Shown: positions 17,157-26,308 of the stretch, one piece after another
Numbering within the stretch: position 1 is the stretch's first letter
Layout: the number at the start of each line of letters is the position of its first letter
NCBI RefSeq assembly: GCF_002251245.1
Contig: NZ_NPJG01000115.1
Location: forward strand, 1-47,000
Source of the DNA: Prevotella sp. P5-92
GTDB lineage: Bacteria > Bacteroidota > Bacteroidia > Bacteroidales > Bacteroidaceae
Reading direction: 5' to 3'
DNA length: 47,000 nucleotides
Notes under the pieces: generated by a model
Database searches by the model: none
What the model was told of the DNA's origin: nothing
What the model saw: the letters and a program-made list of their open reading frames with translations, nothing else
Translations under genes and position numbers: made by a program

Positions 17157-17255
17157 TTATACTGTTGAAATGTTATACATACGGGCTATTAGCCTTATGA
17201 CCTCAAGCACTCTCTCGCTGGGATGAATTTCTTCTCGTGTAAAAACTTTCTTCAT
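17157..17255 (-). CDS. Small ORF upstream of rpe
   Basis: A 32-codon ORF (ATG at 17255, TAA ending at 17157) between fmt and rpe, both on the same strand. The product begins MKKVFTREEIHPSERVLEVI and continues with RLIARMYNI; it is amphipathic and helical in appearance with no signal peptide. The xPSxxxLxxIRxxAR-like pattern resembles short conserved Bacteroidales proteins that I remember only loosely, so I give no function. Supporting points are the good start, uninterrupted frame, same orientation and 20-nt gap to rpe. Confidence 0.5.
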   Translation of the reverse strand: MKKVFTREEIHPSERVLEVIRLIARMYNISTV

Positions 17256-17343
17256 AGGCGTTTACTTATTTATTTGATTTATAAATGATGTTTTTTAGAT
17301 AAACGCAGAAGACATGTGTTTTATTGTATCGAAGAAGAATTTT

Positions 17344-18324
17344 TTATACTAATTTACAGCTATCGAGTGTTTTCATGCCATTGAGGAAGTCGGAGGCGGC
17401 CATACGTTTCTTTCCTGCCATCTGCACTTCTACCAGTTCTACGGCTTTTCCATCGCCACAGACGGCGAGAAGGCGACGCCCATCGACGACGAGCGAACCA
17501 GCAGCAGAGGCAATATCCTTGTCGGTCTTTCGTGTGGCATACACCTTCAGTACGCTTTCTTTCCCCTCAGCAGTACGCAGCATGGTCCATGAGCCTGGAT
17601 AAGGACTCAGTCCTCGGACAAAGTCATAGACTTTCTTTGCAGACTGATTGAAGTCGATACGGCAAGTGTCCTTGAATATCTTCGGTGCTGCCTTCAGTTG
17701 GTAGCCGGTGGCGATCATCTCTTCCTGTGGCATAGAGGCAGGATGTCCGTCTGCCTCGACAATGCGTTCGAGGGTCTTCAGGCATATCTCCGCTCCCAAG
17801 TGCATTAGTCCGTCATAGACATTCTCCACGTTATAGTCGTCGTGGATATCGAAGGGCAACTGCATGATAACACGACCGGTATCGATATCATGGTCGAGGA
17901 AGAAGGTGGTGACGCCAGTTTGTGTCTCGCCGTTGATGACCGCCCAGTTGATAGGAGCCGCCCCACGATACTGTGGGAGCAAGGCGGCATGGACATTAAA
18001 AGTGCCGTATTCAGGCATGGCCCACACCACTTCGGGCAGCATACGGAAGGCCACCACCACCTGAAGGTTGGCGTCAAAGGCTTTGAGCTGACTGACAAAA
18101 GACTCATCCTTCATCTTCTCAGGCTGAAGGACGGGCAGGCCGTGAGCTACGGCATACTGTTTTACTGCCGACGGCTGCAACACGCTGCCATGCCGTCCGA
18201 CGGGCTTATCGGGTTGTGTCACCACGGCCACTACATTATAGTCGTTACTTACGAGAGCGTCGAGAGTCTCAACGGCAAACTCAGGTGTTCCCATGAACAC
18301 GATACGTAGATCTTCTTTCTTCAT
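17344..18324 (-). CDS. fmt: Methionyl-tRNA formyltransferase
   Basis: A 326-residue cytoplasmic enzyme that formylates initiator Met-tRNA from 10-formyl-tetrahydrofolate. The N-terminal Rossmann-like formyltransferase domain shows RIVFMGTPEFAV, the catalytic FNVHAALLPQYRGAAPI and the later DIDTG aspartate. A C-terminal OB-like tRNA-binding domain (about 205-326) contains FVRGLSPYPGSWT. The ATG at 18324 is chosen because it directly precedes the conserved start of the fold and avoids overlap with the ClC gene; an in-frame ATG at 18351 is also possible. Confidence 0.97.
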   Translation of the reverse strand: MKKEDLRIVFMGTPEFAVETLDALVSNDYNVVAVVTQPDKPVGRHGSVLQPSAVKQYAVAHGLPVLQPEKMKDESFVSQLKAFDANLQVVVAFRMLPEVVWAMPEYGTFNVHAALLPQYRGAAPINWAVINGETQTGVTTFFLDHDIDTGRVIMQLPFDIHDDYNVENVYDGLMHLGAEICLKTLERIVEADGHPASMPQEEMIATGYQLKAAPKIFKDTCRIDFNQSAKKVYDFVRGLSPYPGSWTMLRTAEGKESVLKVYATRKTDKDIASAAGSLVVDGRRLLAVCGDGKAVELVEVQMAGKKRMAASDFLNGMKTLDSCKLV

Positions 18325-18340
18325 TGCAAAATAAAAAAAA

Positions 18341-20149
18341 TTAGTCTTCACTCATATCAGCCACCATCTTACGGTACATGCCATACATGCGCTGGCGGGA
18401 GATGTAACCCTTTAGATGCTGTTCGTGGTCGAGCACAGGTAGCCAGTCGGCACGAGTGTTGTCGAACTTCTTCATCACCTCTGTCATAGGATCATCATCG
18501 TTGAGTATGGCTGGGGGTTGGGTCATAAGTTGTCGTGCCTTGAAATGATGATAGAGCTCAGTACGGAACACCACATGGCGAATCTTCGTGATGTCGATCT
18601 CGCCGAGCAGACCGCCAGCAGCGTCAAGCACAGGCAAGAAGCTGTTACGGCTGCGACTTATCTTATGCACTATGGCACCAAGTTTAAGGTCAGGATCGAC
18701 AGCCATATAGTTACGGTCGATGACGCTGTCAAGACTCATCAGTGTGAGTATGGCATGGTCGGTGTGGTGAGTGATGAGCTGTCCCTTCTTTGCCAGACGC
18801 ATACCATAGATGCTATGAGGCTCGAAGATATAGATGGTTAGATAAGAGCACACACTGACTATCATCAGCGGCATGAACATGCTGTAGCCACCGGTGATCT
18901 CGGCGATCAGGAAGATGCCCGTAAGGGGAGCATGCATCACGCCCGACATCACTCCAGCCATGCCGAGGAGAGCAAAGTTCTTTTCAGGTACGTAGATGCC
19001 CACATTATATATATTCCATAGGCGTGCGAAGAGGAATCCGCTGAAACAGCCTATAAACAGACTGGGCGCAAACGTACCGCCACATCCGCCGCCGCCATTT
19101 GTGGCAGAGGTGGCAAACACCTTCGAGAGCATCACCAATGCCACATAGAGAATAAGGAAATGACTCTCGCCGGCAAACAGCGAGTTGCTCATGATACCGT
19201 CCCAGTCGGCTTGTGTGCGTCCGTTGAGGAGGAGGTTGATGGAGTTATATCCCTCGCCGAAGAGTGAGGGGAAGAGGAAGATGAGCAAGCTGAGGGTAGT
19301 GCCGCCGAGTGCGAGTTTAGCGTAAGGCTTGTCCTTGAACTTGGCGAAGATATTCTCACAAAACGTCATCGTGCGTATGAAATAAAGACTCACCAATCCG
19401 CAGAACACACCAAGAAGGATGTTGGCAGGGACACGACCCACTGGCCAATCGCCATCGATATGGAAGATGAACAACGAGGTGGAACCGCTGAAGATATAGG
19501 TGAAACAGGTGGCGGTGACACACGAGATGAGTATGGGCAGGAGTGACGCCATGGTAAGGTCGATCATCAGCACTTCGAGAGTAAAGACCAAACCGGCAAT
19601 AGGAGCCTTGAAGATGCCTGCTATAGCACCAGCCGCTCCGCAGCCCACGAGGAGCATGAGCGTCTTGTTGTCCATATTGAACAGCTTGCCGAGATTAGAT
19701 CCGATGGCTGAACCAGTGAGTACGATAGGTGCCTCGGCACCCACAGAACCACCGAAGCCGATGGTGATGCCCGATGCCACGACCGACGACCAGCAGTTGT
19801 GTCCCCTTAGGCGGCTTCTCTTGCTGCTTATGGCATACAAGATGCGTGTGATGCCATGGCTGATGTTATCCTTCACGATATATCGCACGAAGAGCGACGT
19901 GAGGTAGATGCCTATGACGGGATAGACAAGATAGAGCCAGTTGGCATTGGCCTTGTCGAAAGAGCTGGTGAGAAGAGCCACAATCTGGTTGATGACGCTA
20001 TGCAGCACAAAGGCAGCGACCGCGGAGAACAGACCAACGAGGAAGGCGAGAAAGAGCACGAAAGCCCGTTCGCTGACGTTTTCCTCACGCCAGCGGCAGA
20101 ACCGTCTGAATACTCCCATGTCTTCTTGTCTTACTTCTTCCATGCTCAT
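18341..20149 (-). CDS. ClC-type chloride channel/transporter with CBS domains
   Basis: A 602-residue inner-membrane ClC protein followed by two cytoplasmic CBS domains (about 455-600). Ion-pathway signatures are GGSVGAEAPIVLTG (GREGP equivalent, keeping the gating glutamate), GCGAAGAIAGIFKAPIAG and GGGGCGGTFAPSLFIG (GxFxP). The gating Glu leaves either a proton-coupled antiporter or a channel possible. CBS pairs often bind nucleotides and gate ClC proteins. Its start overlaps the tsaC stop (ATGA), so translation is probably coupled. Confidence 0.95.
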   Translation of the reverse strand: MSMEEVRQEDMGVFRRFCRWREENVSERAFVLFLAFLVGLFSAVAAFVLHSVINQIVALLTSSFDKANANWLYLVYPVIGIYLTSLFVRYIVKDNISHGITRILYAISSKRSRLRGHNCWSSVVASGITIGFGGSVGAEAPIVLTGSAIGSNLGKLFNMDNKTLMLLVGCGAAGAIAGIFKAPIAGLVFTLEVLMIDLTMASLLPILISCVTATCFTYIFSGSTSLFIFHIDGDWPVGRVPANILLGVFCGLVSLYFIRTMTFCENIFAKFKDKPYAKLALGGTTLSLLIFLFPSLFGEGYNSINLLLNGRTQADWDGIMSNSLFAGESHFLILYVALVMLSKVFATSATNGGGGCGGTFAPSLFIGCFSGFLFARLWNIYNVGIYVPEKNFALLGMAGVMSGVMHAPLTGIFLIAEITGGYSMFMPLMIVSVCSYLTIYIFEPHSIYGMRLAKKGQLITHHTDHAILTLMSLDSVIDRNYMAVDPDLKLGAIVHKISRSRNSFLPVLDAAGGLLGEIDITKIRHVVFRTELYHHFKARQLMTQPPAILNDDDPMTEVMKKFDNTRADWLPVLDHEQHLKGYISRQRMYGMYRKMVADMSED

Positions 20150-20715
20150 TTCCTGATTATCTCCACTTCACCACCTTGTCCGAGACGAATGATGCTCGAC
20201 GGTTTGTGCGGTTTGTGTTCCTGTCGTCGTGTCCAGCACACGTAATCCACAGCGTCGAGAATCTCCTGCGATATGTCGCGATAGTTCTGCGCTGCCGGTT
20301 CGCCTGATATATTCGCCGATGTGGAAACGATGGCTTTTTGGAACCTGTAGCACAGCTCCTTGGAGAACGCCTCTTGTGTTATTCTCAATGCTATGCTGCC
20401 GTCTTTGGCTATGAGATTTGGTGCGAGGTTGACGGCTCCGTCGAGGATTACCGTAGTGGGCTTGTCGGCACAGTCAAACAGTTGCCATGCCACCTGTGGC
20501 ACCTGTCTCACGTATCGTTGGAGACGGTTGTCGCTATCCACAAGGCAGATGAGAGCCTTGGAGTCTTCGCGATGTTTAATCTCATATACCCTTGCCACTG
20601 CCTCTGCGTTGGTTGCATCACAGCCTATGCCCCAGACGGTATCTGTGGGATAGAGTATCACCCCACCCTTTCTCAGTACCTCGACAGCATTTTTTATATC
20701 CTCTTCTACTTTCAT
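20146..20715 (-). CDS. tsaC: L-threonylcarbamoyladenylate synthase
   Basis: A 189-residue YrdC-domain protein that makes threonylcarbamoyl-AMP from Thr, bicarbonate and ATP for t6A modification of ANN-decoding tRNAs. Motifs: GGVILYPTDTVWGIGCDA near residue 18, KHREDSKALICLV, and SIALRIT with the STSANISGEPA loop. It lacks the C-terminal Sua5 domain, so it is the short TsaC type. It lies 11 nt after prfC and overlaps the ClC gene start. Confidence 0.95.
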   Translation of the reverse strand: MKVEEDIKNAVEVLRKGGVILYPTDTVWGIGCDATNAEAVARVYEIKHREDSKALICLVDSDNRLQRYVRQVPQVAWQLFDCADKPTTVILDGAVNLAPNLIAKDGSIALRITQEAFSKELCYRFQKAIVSTSANISGEPAAQNYRDISQEILDAVDYVCWTRRQEHKPHKPSSIIRLGQGGEVEIIRK

Positions 20716-20726
20716 TGTGTTATCCT

Positions 20727-22295
20727 TTAAAACTCACTTGTAAAATGGAATTTAATATGTTTGAAATCCTCTTGTGCCATGCTGAGCACATAGCCACTGT
20801 CGGCAAGGAAGACGTCGCGGCCGTCCTTGTCCTTTGCCATATACTGGTATTTGCGTTTCTTGAAATTCTCGAGTTCTGCCTCGTCGTCGCTCTCTATCCA
20901 GCAAGCCTTATAGAGATGTACTGGTTCCCAGCGGCACTTTGCGTTATACTCGTTTTCAAGGCGATACTGTATCACCTCAAACTGCAGCTGACCCACGGTG
21001 CCCACTATCTTACGTCCGTTGAACTGATTGACAAAGAGCTGTGCCACTCCCTCGTCCATGAGTTGGTCGATGCCTTTCTGCAGCTGTTTAGCCTTCATGG
21101 GGTCGGCGTTCTCTATGTACTTGAACATCTCGGGAGAGAAGCTTGGCAAACCGCGGAAGTGGAGCTGTTCGCCATCGGTGAGAGTGTCACCAATCTTAAA
21201 CATGCCATTGTCGGGCAAGCCAACGATATCGCCTGGCCAGGCCTCGTCGATGGTGCTCTTACGCTGCGCCATAAACTGTGTGGGAGAAGAGAAGCGCACG
21301 GTCTTGCCCTGACGTACATGCAGATAGGGTTTGTTGCGTTCAAACTTTCCGCTGCACACCTTACAGAAGGCGATACAAGAGCGGTGGTTGGGGTCGATAT
21401 TGGCTGTGATCTTGAAGATGAAACCAGTGAACTTTGGTTCTTCGGGTTCCACCATACGTTCCTCAGCCTTTGTGGGTCGTGGACTTGGAGCTATCTCGAC
21501 GAAGCAGTTAAGAAGTTCCTGTACGCCGAAGTTGTTGAGTGCCGAACCAAAGAACACCGGTGCCACTTCAGCTTCGCGATATGTCTCTATGTCAAACGCG
21601 GGATAGACGCCATCGACGAGTTCGAGGTCGTCGCGCAGTTTGGCTGCATCGGCATCGCCCACATGCGCCTCCAGTTGGTCGCTGTTAATATCCACCTCAA
21701 CCTTCTCTGTTACACGTTGTTTGTCGGGTGTGAAGAGGTCGAGTTTGTTTTCATAGATGTTATACACGCCCTTGAACTTTGCCCCCTGATTGATAGGCCA
21801 GCTGAGAGGTCGCACCTTGATTTCCAGTTCCTGTTCGAGTTCGTCGAGGAGGTCGAAGGGGTCTCGTCCCTCACGGTCCATCTTGTTGATGAAGATGATG
21901 ACGGGAGTCTTTCTCATTCGGCAGACAGTCATCAGCTTACGCGTCTGCGTCTCCACACCTTTGGCTCCATCGACCACGATGATAGCCGAGTCAACGGCGG
22001 TGAGCGTTCGGAAGGTGTCCTCGGCAAAGTCCTGGTGTCCGGGTGTGTCGAGTATGTTTACCTTATAGTCGTTATAATCAAACTCCATGACAGATGTAGA
22101 AACCGAGATACCACGTTGCTTCTCGATGTCCATCCAGTCTGAAGTGGCAGTTTTTCTGATTTTGTTGCTTTTCACTGCTCCGGCCACCTGTATCTGTCCG
22201 CCGAAGAGCAGGAATTTCTCTGTCAGTGTTGTTTTTCCCGCATCGGGGTGCGAAATAATCGCAAATGTCCTTCTTCTTTCTATTTCCTTATTCAT
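20727..22295 (-). CDS. prfC: Peptide chain release factor 3
   Basis: A 522-residue translational GTPase that recycles RF1/RF2 from terminated ribosomes. The G domain shows SHPDAGKTT (15-23), RGIS (61-64, switch I), DTPGHQDF (83-90) and NKMD (137-140). The second domain and the RF3-specific C-terminal domain follow, with VGQLQFEV and WEPVHLYKA. Length matches RF3 (about 520-530). RF1 is also in the window (34814). The next gene, tsaC, is also a translation-fidelity gene. Confidence 0.97.
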   Translation of the reverse strand: MNKEIERRRTFAIISHPDAGKTTLTEKFLLFGGQIQVAGAVKSNKIRKTATSDWMDIEKQRGISVSTSVMEFDYNDYKVNILDTPGHQDFAEDTFRTLTAVDSAIIVVDGAKGVETQTRKLMTVCRMRKTPVIIFINKMDREGRDPFDLLDELEQELEIKVRPLSWPINQGAKFKGVYNIYENKLDLFTPDKQRVTEKVEVDINSDQLEAHVGDADAAKLRDDLELVDGVYPAFDIETYREAEVAPVFFGSALNNFGVQELLNCFVEIAPSPRPTKAEERMVEPEEPKFTGFIFKITANIDPNHRSCIAFCKVCSGKFERNKPYLHVRQGKTVRFSSPTQFMAQRKSTIDEAWPGDIVGLPDNGMFKIGDTLTDGEQLHFRGLPSFSPEMFKYIENADPMKAKQLQKGIDQLMDEGVAQLFVNQFNGRKIVGTVGQLQFEVIQYRLENEYNAKCRWEPVHLYKACWIESDDEAELENFKKRKYQYMAKDKDGRDVFLADSGYVLSMAQEDFKHIKFHFTSEF

Positions 22296-22388
22296 ATATC
22301 ATTATTTATCTACAGAAATAGTCCTATTTCAATAGATGTTTTTTTATTGTCCACAGAATAATGTTTCTATTACCCCAAACCACTCACA

Positions 22389-23237
22389 TCACAAATTCTT
22401 GATGCACTTCTCCAAAGACTCTTCCCAGTATGGAATCTCTATGCCGTAAGTCTGCTTAATCTTCGTCTTGTCGAGCACACTGTAAGCGGGACGGTTGGCA
22501 GGAGTAGGATATTCGCTTGTGTGGAGAGGTTTTACATGGCAAGTGGTGATGCCTGCTATGCGGTGTATGGCCTTGGTGAAGTCATACCAGCTGATGACGC
22601 CCTCGTTAGAGAAATGATATACTCCTGGCTGTATGCCTTTTGTTATGGCGGTCATGATGGCCTGTGCGAGGGCGGCAGCATAGGTAGGAGTGCCTATCTG
22701 GTCGAAGATGACACCGAGTTCTGTGCGCTCACGTCCGAGGCGTATCATGGTCTTGACGAAGTTGTTGCCGAAGGTGCTATAGAGCCATGCTGTTCGAATG
22801 ATCATAGCGCGTTGGCAGAACTTCTCAACGCCGAGTTCGCCGGCGAGCTTTGTGCTACCATAGACACTGTCGGGCGATGGCGTATCATCTTCTTTATAAG
22901 GCACATGTCCTTTTCCGTTAAACACATAGTCGGTAGAGATCTGAATGATCCATCCTCCACGTTTCTCTACAGCAGCGGCGAGGTATGCCGGAGCCACTGT
23001 ATTGAGAGCGGTGCATAGTTCCTTGCTCGTCTCTGCCTTGTCAACAGCAGTGAAGGCGGCACAGTTGACGATGCCGTCGATACAGTTGTCGCTGACAAAA
23101 CGATCTATGGCAGCCTGGTCGGTGATGTCGAGTTCGGCGACATCGGTATTAAAGAATTTATACTCATGGTAGTTTTTTTCGAGCAACTGCATCTCATTGC
23201 CGAGTTGTCCGTTGCAACCTGTGATAAGAATATTCAT
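22389..23237 (-). CDS. rfbD: dTDP-4-dehydrorhamnose reductase
   Basis: A 282-residue extended short-chain dehydrogenase that performs the last step of dTDP-L-rhamnose synthesis. The NAD(P)H-binding loop is ITGCNGQLG (5-13), followed by ELDITD, and the catalytic set is S101-T-D in QISTDYVFNG with YGSTK (Tyr126, Lys130). Full length. The other rml genes are not nearby, which is common in Bacteroidetes. It follows the DUF4924-like gene by about 50 nt. Confidence 0.94.
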   Translation of the reverse strand: MNILITGCNGQLGNEMQLLEKNYHEYKFFNTDVAELDITDQAAIDRFVSDNCIDGIVNCAAFTAVDKAETSKELCTALNTVAPAYLAAAVEKRGGWIIQISTDYVFNGKGHVPYKEDDTPSPDSVYGSTKLAGELGVEKFCQRAMIIRTAWLYSTFGNNFVKTMIRLGRERTELGVIFDQIGTPTYAAALAQAIMTAITKGIQPGVYHFSNEGVISWYDFTKAIHRIAGITTCHVKPLHTSEYPTPANRPAYSVLDKTKIKQTYGIEIPYWEESLEKCIKNL

Positions 23238-23287
23238 ATTTAAAGATATTTGAGTTTTACTTTATGGTTTTACGAGAGTTTAAGGCA

Positions 23288-23830
23288 CTAAAATTCGAGT
23301 CCTTCGCTCTTGTCTTTGAAATAGTAGTCGTTGAGCATACCTATCAGAGTGGTTATCTCCTTGACGGCATGAGCCGTGTCGGGACTGATGTCTTTCTTCT
23401 GTAGTTTCAGCATCATCACGCCATAGAGGGAGTTGAAGCAAGTCTCAATCTCGTTTTCCTTTTTGTTGGCACCGCGGTTGCGCAGTTCCACTATATAGGG
23501 CAACACCTTGTAATATTCTGAGGTATAGAACGGGAACTTGGTGCTGTCGATGAGTTGGCGATGGAGGTCTTCGAGCATCATCAGCGTTGTTTTGTTTATC
23601 TGAAGATGTCCACGCTCGCGGCATCCCTCCTCGTTCATCATCCTGATGAGATTGCCAAACCAGTCGGTCTCTTCTTCCTTCTGCTCGTCGGTATAGTCAA
23701 ACTGCTCGATATATTCCCTTCTTATTCTCGACAGCTGACAGCCGAAGGCGCGTATGGTATCTTCCACCTGCCACATGTACAAGATGTATTCGGCAATGTT
23801 TTTCTTTCTTAGTTCTTGAGCTATATACAT
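23288..23830 (-). CDS. DUF4924-like protein of unknown function
   Basis: A 180-residue, all-helical soluble protein without signal peptide, beginning MYIAQELRKKNIAEYILYMW and containing INKTTLMMLEDLHRQL. The overall pattern matches an uncharacterised Bacteroidetes family I recall as DUF4924; the name is from memory and should be checked. It lies 18 nt downstream of the LysE-type gene and 50 nt upstream of rfbD. No function can be read from motifs. Confidence 0.7.
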   Translation of the reverse strand: MYIAQELRKKNIAEYILYMWQVEDTIRAFGCQLSRIRREYIEQFDYTDEQKEEETDWFGNLIRMMNEEGCRERGHLQINKTTLMMLEDLHRQLIDSTKFPFYTSEYYKVLPYIVELRNRGANKKENEIETCFNSLYGVMMLKLQKKDISPDTAHAVKEITTLIGMLNDYYFKDKSEGLEF

Positions 23831-23848
23831 TATTTATATATAAAATGA

Positions 23849-24517
23849 TTACTTGAAAAAACGGTAAAGGTTGGTCACCGTACCGAAGAACATAATGATG
23901 GAGCACAACACCACCACTGAACCTATCACCTGATTGATGAGTCGTATGCCGTTGGCGTCAAACTTACCGCGTATCTTGTCGATGAGCCATGTGAGTCCAT
24001 ACCACCACAGCAAGGCACCGAAGATGATGCTGAGGAATCCCACCACCATCTCAAACGGGTGGTTGGGCATGACGAAGGCAAACTGGGCATAGCTTGCCAG
24101 GAAGAGGAAGATGATGAGAGGATTGGAGAAGGTGACGAGGAAGGCGGTGACTCCATTATGCCATAATGTGCCACGCCCGTTGCCCGAGTTGTGTATCTTC
24201 TTTGTGGGGTCGGACTTGTAGGTATAAAGTCCGAAGACGAGAAGCAGTACGCTTCCGACAATCTGCAGATACATTCTTGTCTGCTGGTTGTTCAACACGT
24301 CCATCACATAGCTCATGCCATAGGCAGTGATGGCAGCGTAGATGAGATCGCTGACCACAGCACCTATGCCCGTAATGAATCCATACCAACGACCTTTATT
24401 CAATGTTCGCTGGACGCAAAGCACTCCCACCGGCCCCATCGGTGCCGATGCAATCAACCCAATTAACATCCCCTTATAGATGAAATTAAGTATGTCTATA
24501 TGTATTTGAAACGGCAT
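23849..24517 (-). CDS. LysE-family amino-acid exporter
   Basis: A 222-residue inner-membrane protein with about six transmembrane helices. The first has the family signature GLIASAPMGPVGVLCVQRTL. Later helices include AFLVTFSNPLIIFLFLASY and the C-terminal VIGSVVVLCSIIMFFGTV. LysE/RhtB relatives export amino acids or similar small metabolites; the substrate is unknown. The ATG at 24517 is used because the longer in-frame start lies upstream of the likely promoter box. It leads the minus-strand series down to rpe. Confidence 0.88.
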   Translation of the reverse strand: MPFQIHIDILNFIYKGMLIGLIASAPMGPVGVLCVQRTLNKGRWYGFITGIGAVVSDLIYAAITAYGMSYVMDVLNNQQTRMYLQIVGSVLLLVFGLYTYKSDPTKKIHNSGNGRGTLWHNGVTAFLVTFSNPLIIFLFLASYAQFAFVMPNHPFEMVVGFLSIIFGALLWWYGLTWLIDKIRGKFDANGIRLINQVIGSVVVLCSIIMFFGTVTNLYRFFK

Positions 24518-24525
24518 AACGAGTG

Positions 24526-24556
24526 CAAAATTGCAAATTTTTTGGTAAACACACAA
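24526..24556 (-). promoter_or_regulatory. Candidate promoter of the LysE-type gene
   Basis: TTG (24556-24554), a 20-nt spacer and CAATTTTG (24533-24526; one mismatch to TAnnTTTG) on the minus strand. It ends 8 nt before the ATG, so the mRNA leader would be very short. Confidence 0.45.
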
Positions 24557-24573
24557 GTTTTTTTGGCAAAATC

Positions 24574-24604
24574 TTTGTTTCTTCGCATATTTTTTCTAAC
24601 TTTG
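24574..24604 (+). promoter_or_regulatory. Promoter of the ROK kinase gene
   Basis: TTTG (24574-24577), a 19-nt spacer and TAACTTTG (24597-24604). The ATG at 24647 is 42 nt downstream. An upstream in-frame ATG at 24500 lies before this promoter and is rejected. Confidence 0.82.
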
Positions 24605-24646
24605 CCATCAAAATCAGATAACTATAATAAAAATATTGATAAAATA

Positions 24647-25627
24647 ATGAACGCACAACCTTTAATGAAGCCGTATGTCATCGGCTTGGATCTGGGTGGA
24701 ACTAACTCAGTTTTTGGAATCGTAGATAGTCGAGGAGACATTAAGGCAACCACTGCTATCAAGACACAGGGATACAATAATGTGGAAGACTATGTCAACG
24801 CATCGATTGACGCTTTGCAGATTATCATCGACCAGGTAGGAGGCATAGAGAAGATTAAGGCGATGGGCATTGGTGCTCCTAATGCCAACTACTACACAGG
24901 ATGCATTGAACATGCTCCGAACCTCGTATGGGGTAAGGGTATCGTACCGTTGGCAAAGATGTTCAGCGACCGTCTCGGCGTTCCTGTAGCCATGACCAAC
25001 GACGCCAATGCGGCTGCTATCGGCGAGATGGCTTATGGCGTGGCGAGGGGTATGAAGAACTTTATCGTCATCACTCTTGGTACTGGAGTGGGTTCAGGTG
25101 TTGTCGTCAACGGTCAGCTTGTATATGGTTCTGACGGTATGGCTGGTGAGCTTGGTCATGTCACCATGGTTCGTGGCAAAGAGGGCCGAGCCTGCGGATG
25201 CGGTCGTACTGGTTGCCTTGAGGCATACTGTTCTGCAACAGGTGTGGCACGCACTGCTCGCGAGATACTCCAGCAGACAGAAGAGCCGTCGCTGCTGCGT
25301 GAGCTCGACCCAGAGAAGATTACCTCGCTCGACGTGAGCATTGCAGCTGGCAAGGGCGACAAGGTGGCTAACGAGATATTTGAGTTTACCGGTAAGATGC
25401 TTGGTGAGGCATGCTGCGACTTTGCTGCATTCAGCAGTCCCGAGGCTTTCATCTTCTTCGGCGGTCTTGTCAAAGCTGGCGACCTGATAATGAATCCTAT
25501 CAAGAAAGCATACGACGAACATGTGTTGCCAATCTTCAAAGGCAAGGCTCAGTTCCTCGTAAGCGGTCTCGATGGTGCTTCGGCTGCCGTGCTCGGCGCA
25601 AGTGCCATAGGATGGGACATACAGTAA
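24647..25627 (+). CDS. ROK-family glucokinase
   Basis: A 326-residue cytoplasmic sugar kinase, probably glucose to glucose 6-phosphate. The N-terminal ATP-binding loop is GLDLGGTN (13-20). The sugar-binding/catalytic region shows TNDANAAAIGE with the Asp general base, then TLGTGVGSGVV and GELGH. The ROK zinc motif CGCGRTGCLE is at about 183-192. ROK specificity cannot be read fully from sequence, so another hexose or N-acetyl sugar is possible. It is a single gene with its own promoter, followed by a repeat-rich gap. Confidence 0.93.
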   Translation: MNAQPLMKPYVIGLDLGGTNSVFGIVDSRGDIKATTAIKTQGYNNVEDYVNASIDALQIIIDQVGGIEKIKAMGIGAPNANYYTGCIEHAPNLVWGKGIVPLAKMFSDRLGVPVAMTNDANAAAIGEMAYGVARGMKNFIVITLGTGVGSGVVVNGQLVYGSDGMAGELGHVTMVRGKEGRACGCGRTGCLEAYCSATGVARTAREILQQTEEPSLLRELDPEKITSLDVSIAAGKGDKVANEIFEFTGKMLGEACCDFAAFSSPEAFIFFGGLVKAGDLIMNPIKKAYDEHVLPIFKGKAQFLVSGLDGASAAVLGASAIGWDIQ

Positions 25628-25636
25628 CTTCAATTT

Positions 25637-25832
25637 AGGAAGTTAAGGAAGTTAAAGAAGTTAAGGAAGTTAAAGAAGTTAAAGAAGTTAAGGAAGTTAA
25701 AGACAATAGTCTTTTCGCTTCCGTTCGGGAGTTTTCTTGGCTTACACATACGTCTTTAACTTCTTTAACTTCCTTAACTTCTTTAACTTCCTTTTTTCGC
25801 TTCGCTCAAGGAAACTTCTTCTTTAACTTCCC
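25637..25832. repeat. 9-bp GAAGTTAAR tandem repeats in facing arms
   Basis: Seven tandem 9-bp units (AGGAAGTTA or AAGAAGTTA) occupy 25637-25699. After a 54-nt spacer, four units in inverse orientation (CTTTAACTT type) occupy 25754-25789, then a single-copy TTTTTTCGCTTCGCTCAAGG-type element (about 25791-25832). The arms can pair into a long hairpin that may terminate the glucokinase transcript. The same two components appear in opposite orientation at 43657-43828. No gene lies between 25628 and 25942. Confidence 0.92.
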
Positions 25833-25904
25833 ATTCTTCTCATACTCCCCTCTCCTCAAAATGAGTTAAATAATGTTATCTTCTTAATATTACCTTACCA
25901 TTCC

Positions 25905-25936
25905 TTTCTCTGTTTGAAATAATATTCTTACCTTTG
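25905..25936 (+). promoter_or_regulatory. Promoter of the cobalamin riboswitch transcript
   Basis: TACCTTTG at 25929-25936 is a good -7 box. A weak TTTC (25905-25908) stands at the -33 position with a 20-nt spacer. Transcription would begin at about 25943, at the 5' edge of the aptamer. Confidence 0.6.
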
Positions 25937-25942
25937 CCGCCA

Positions 25943-26130
25943 GATGAGGTTCGCGTAACAGCGATTAATAGGGAATGTGGTGAAAATCCACAACTGTCCC
26001 GCAGCTGTAAGTTCCTTTTTCATCTATATGCAACAATCCACTGCCACTGTTACCCTCGTTTGGAAACACCAAACGAGAGGAAGGCGGGAAGGAGCATATG
26101 GACGGAACGAAGTCAGAAGACCTGCCTCAC
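25943..26130 (+). ncRNA. Cobalamin (vitamin B12) riboswitch
   Basis: The conserved core elements occur in order: GGTTCGCG, AATAGGGAATGTGGTG, AATCC, the B12-box-like CTGTCCCGCAGCTGTAA (25993-26010), ATCCACTGCC (26037-26046), a hairpin CCTCGTTTGG/CCAAACGAGAGG, GGCGGGAAGG and the 3' AGTCAGAAGACCTGCC (26111-26126). These are diagnostic of the AdoCbl/MeCbl aptamer. No B12 transport or synthesis gene follows. Immediately downstream are a small Cys-rich ORF and an intrinsic terminator. Confidence 0.95.
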
Positions 26131-26134
26131 GTAA

Positions 26135-26263
26135 ATGACAATCGGCGAACATCCTCGGTGTAAGGATTGTAAGCACCCCACGATACTTACCTATGGCGCA
26201 GTATGGCGCTTGGGAATGCAGAGTGAAGTGAAATGCACGGAGCGATGTTCGTATTGTCGTTGA
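26135..26263 (+). CDS. Cysteine-rich micropeptide ORF in a B12 riboswitch leader
   Basis: A 42-codon ORF starts 9 nt after the conserved end of the cobalamin aptamer and stops 45 nt before an intrinsic terminator, so it fills the expression platform. The product has Cys at positions 9, 12, 34, 38 and 41 (CKDC, then CTERCSYC), a basic and aromatic middle, and no signal peptide. Paired CxxC-type motifs suggest metal binding. It could be a riboswitch-regulated peptide, a leader peptide for the protease downstream, or a chance frame. I recognise no family. Confidence reflects placement and cysteine spacing only. Confidence 0.45.
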   Translation: MTIGEHPRCKDCKHPTILTYGAVWRLGMQSEVKCTERCSYCR

Positions 26264-26308
26264 TGATGCGGACCGTACGTGTATTATTATATAAGTTATG
26301 TAGAAATT

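Noticed and set aside
20592..22142. 516-codon frame opposite prfC
   Set aside because: Antisense shadow with odd Cys/His/Leu-rich composition produced by the opposite codon pattern.
24500..24646. N-terminal extension of the ROK kinase
   Set aside because: Begins before the consensus promoter at 24574-24604; the conserved fold starts at 24647.
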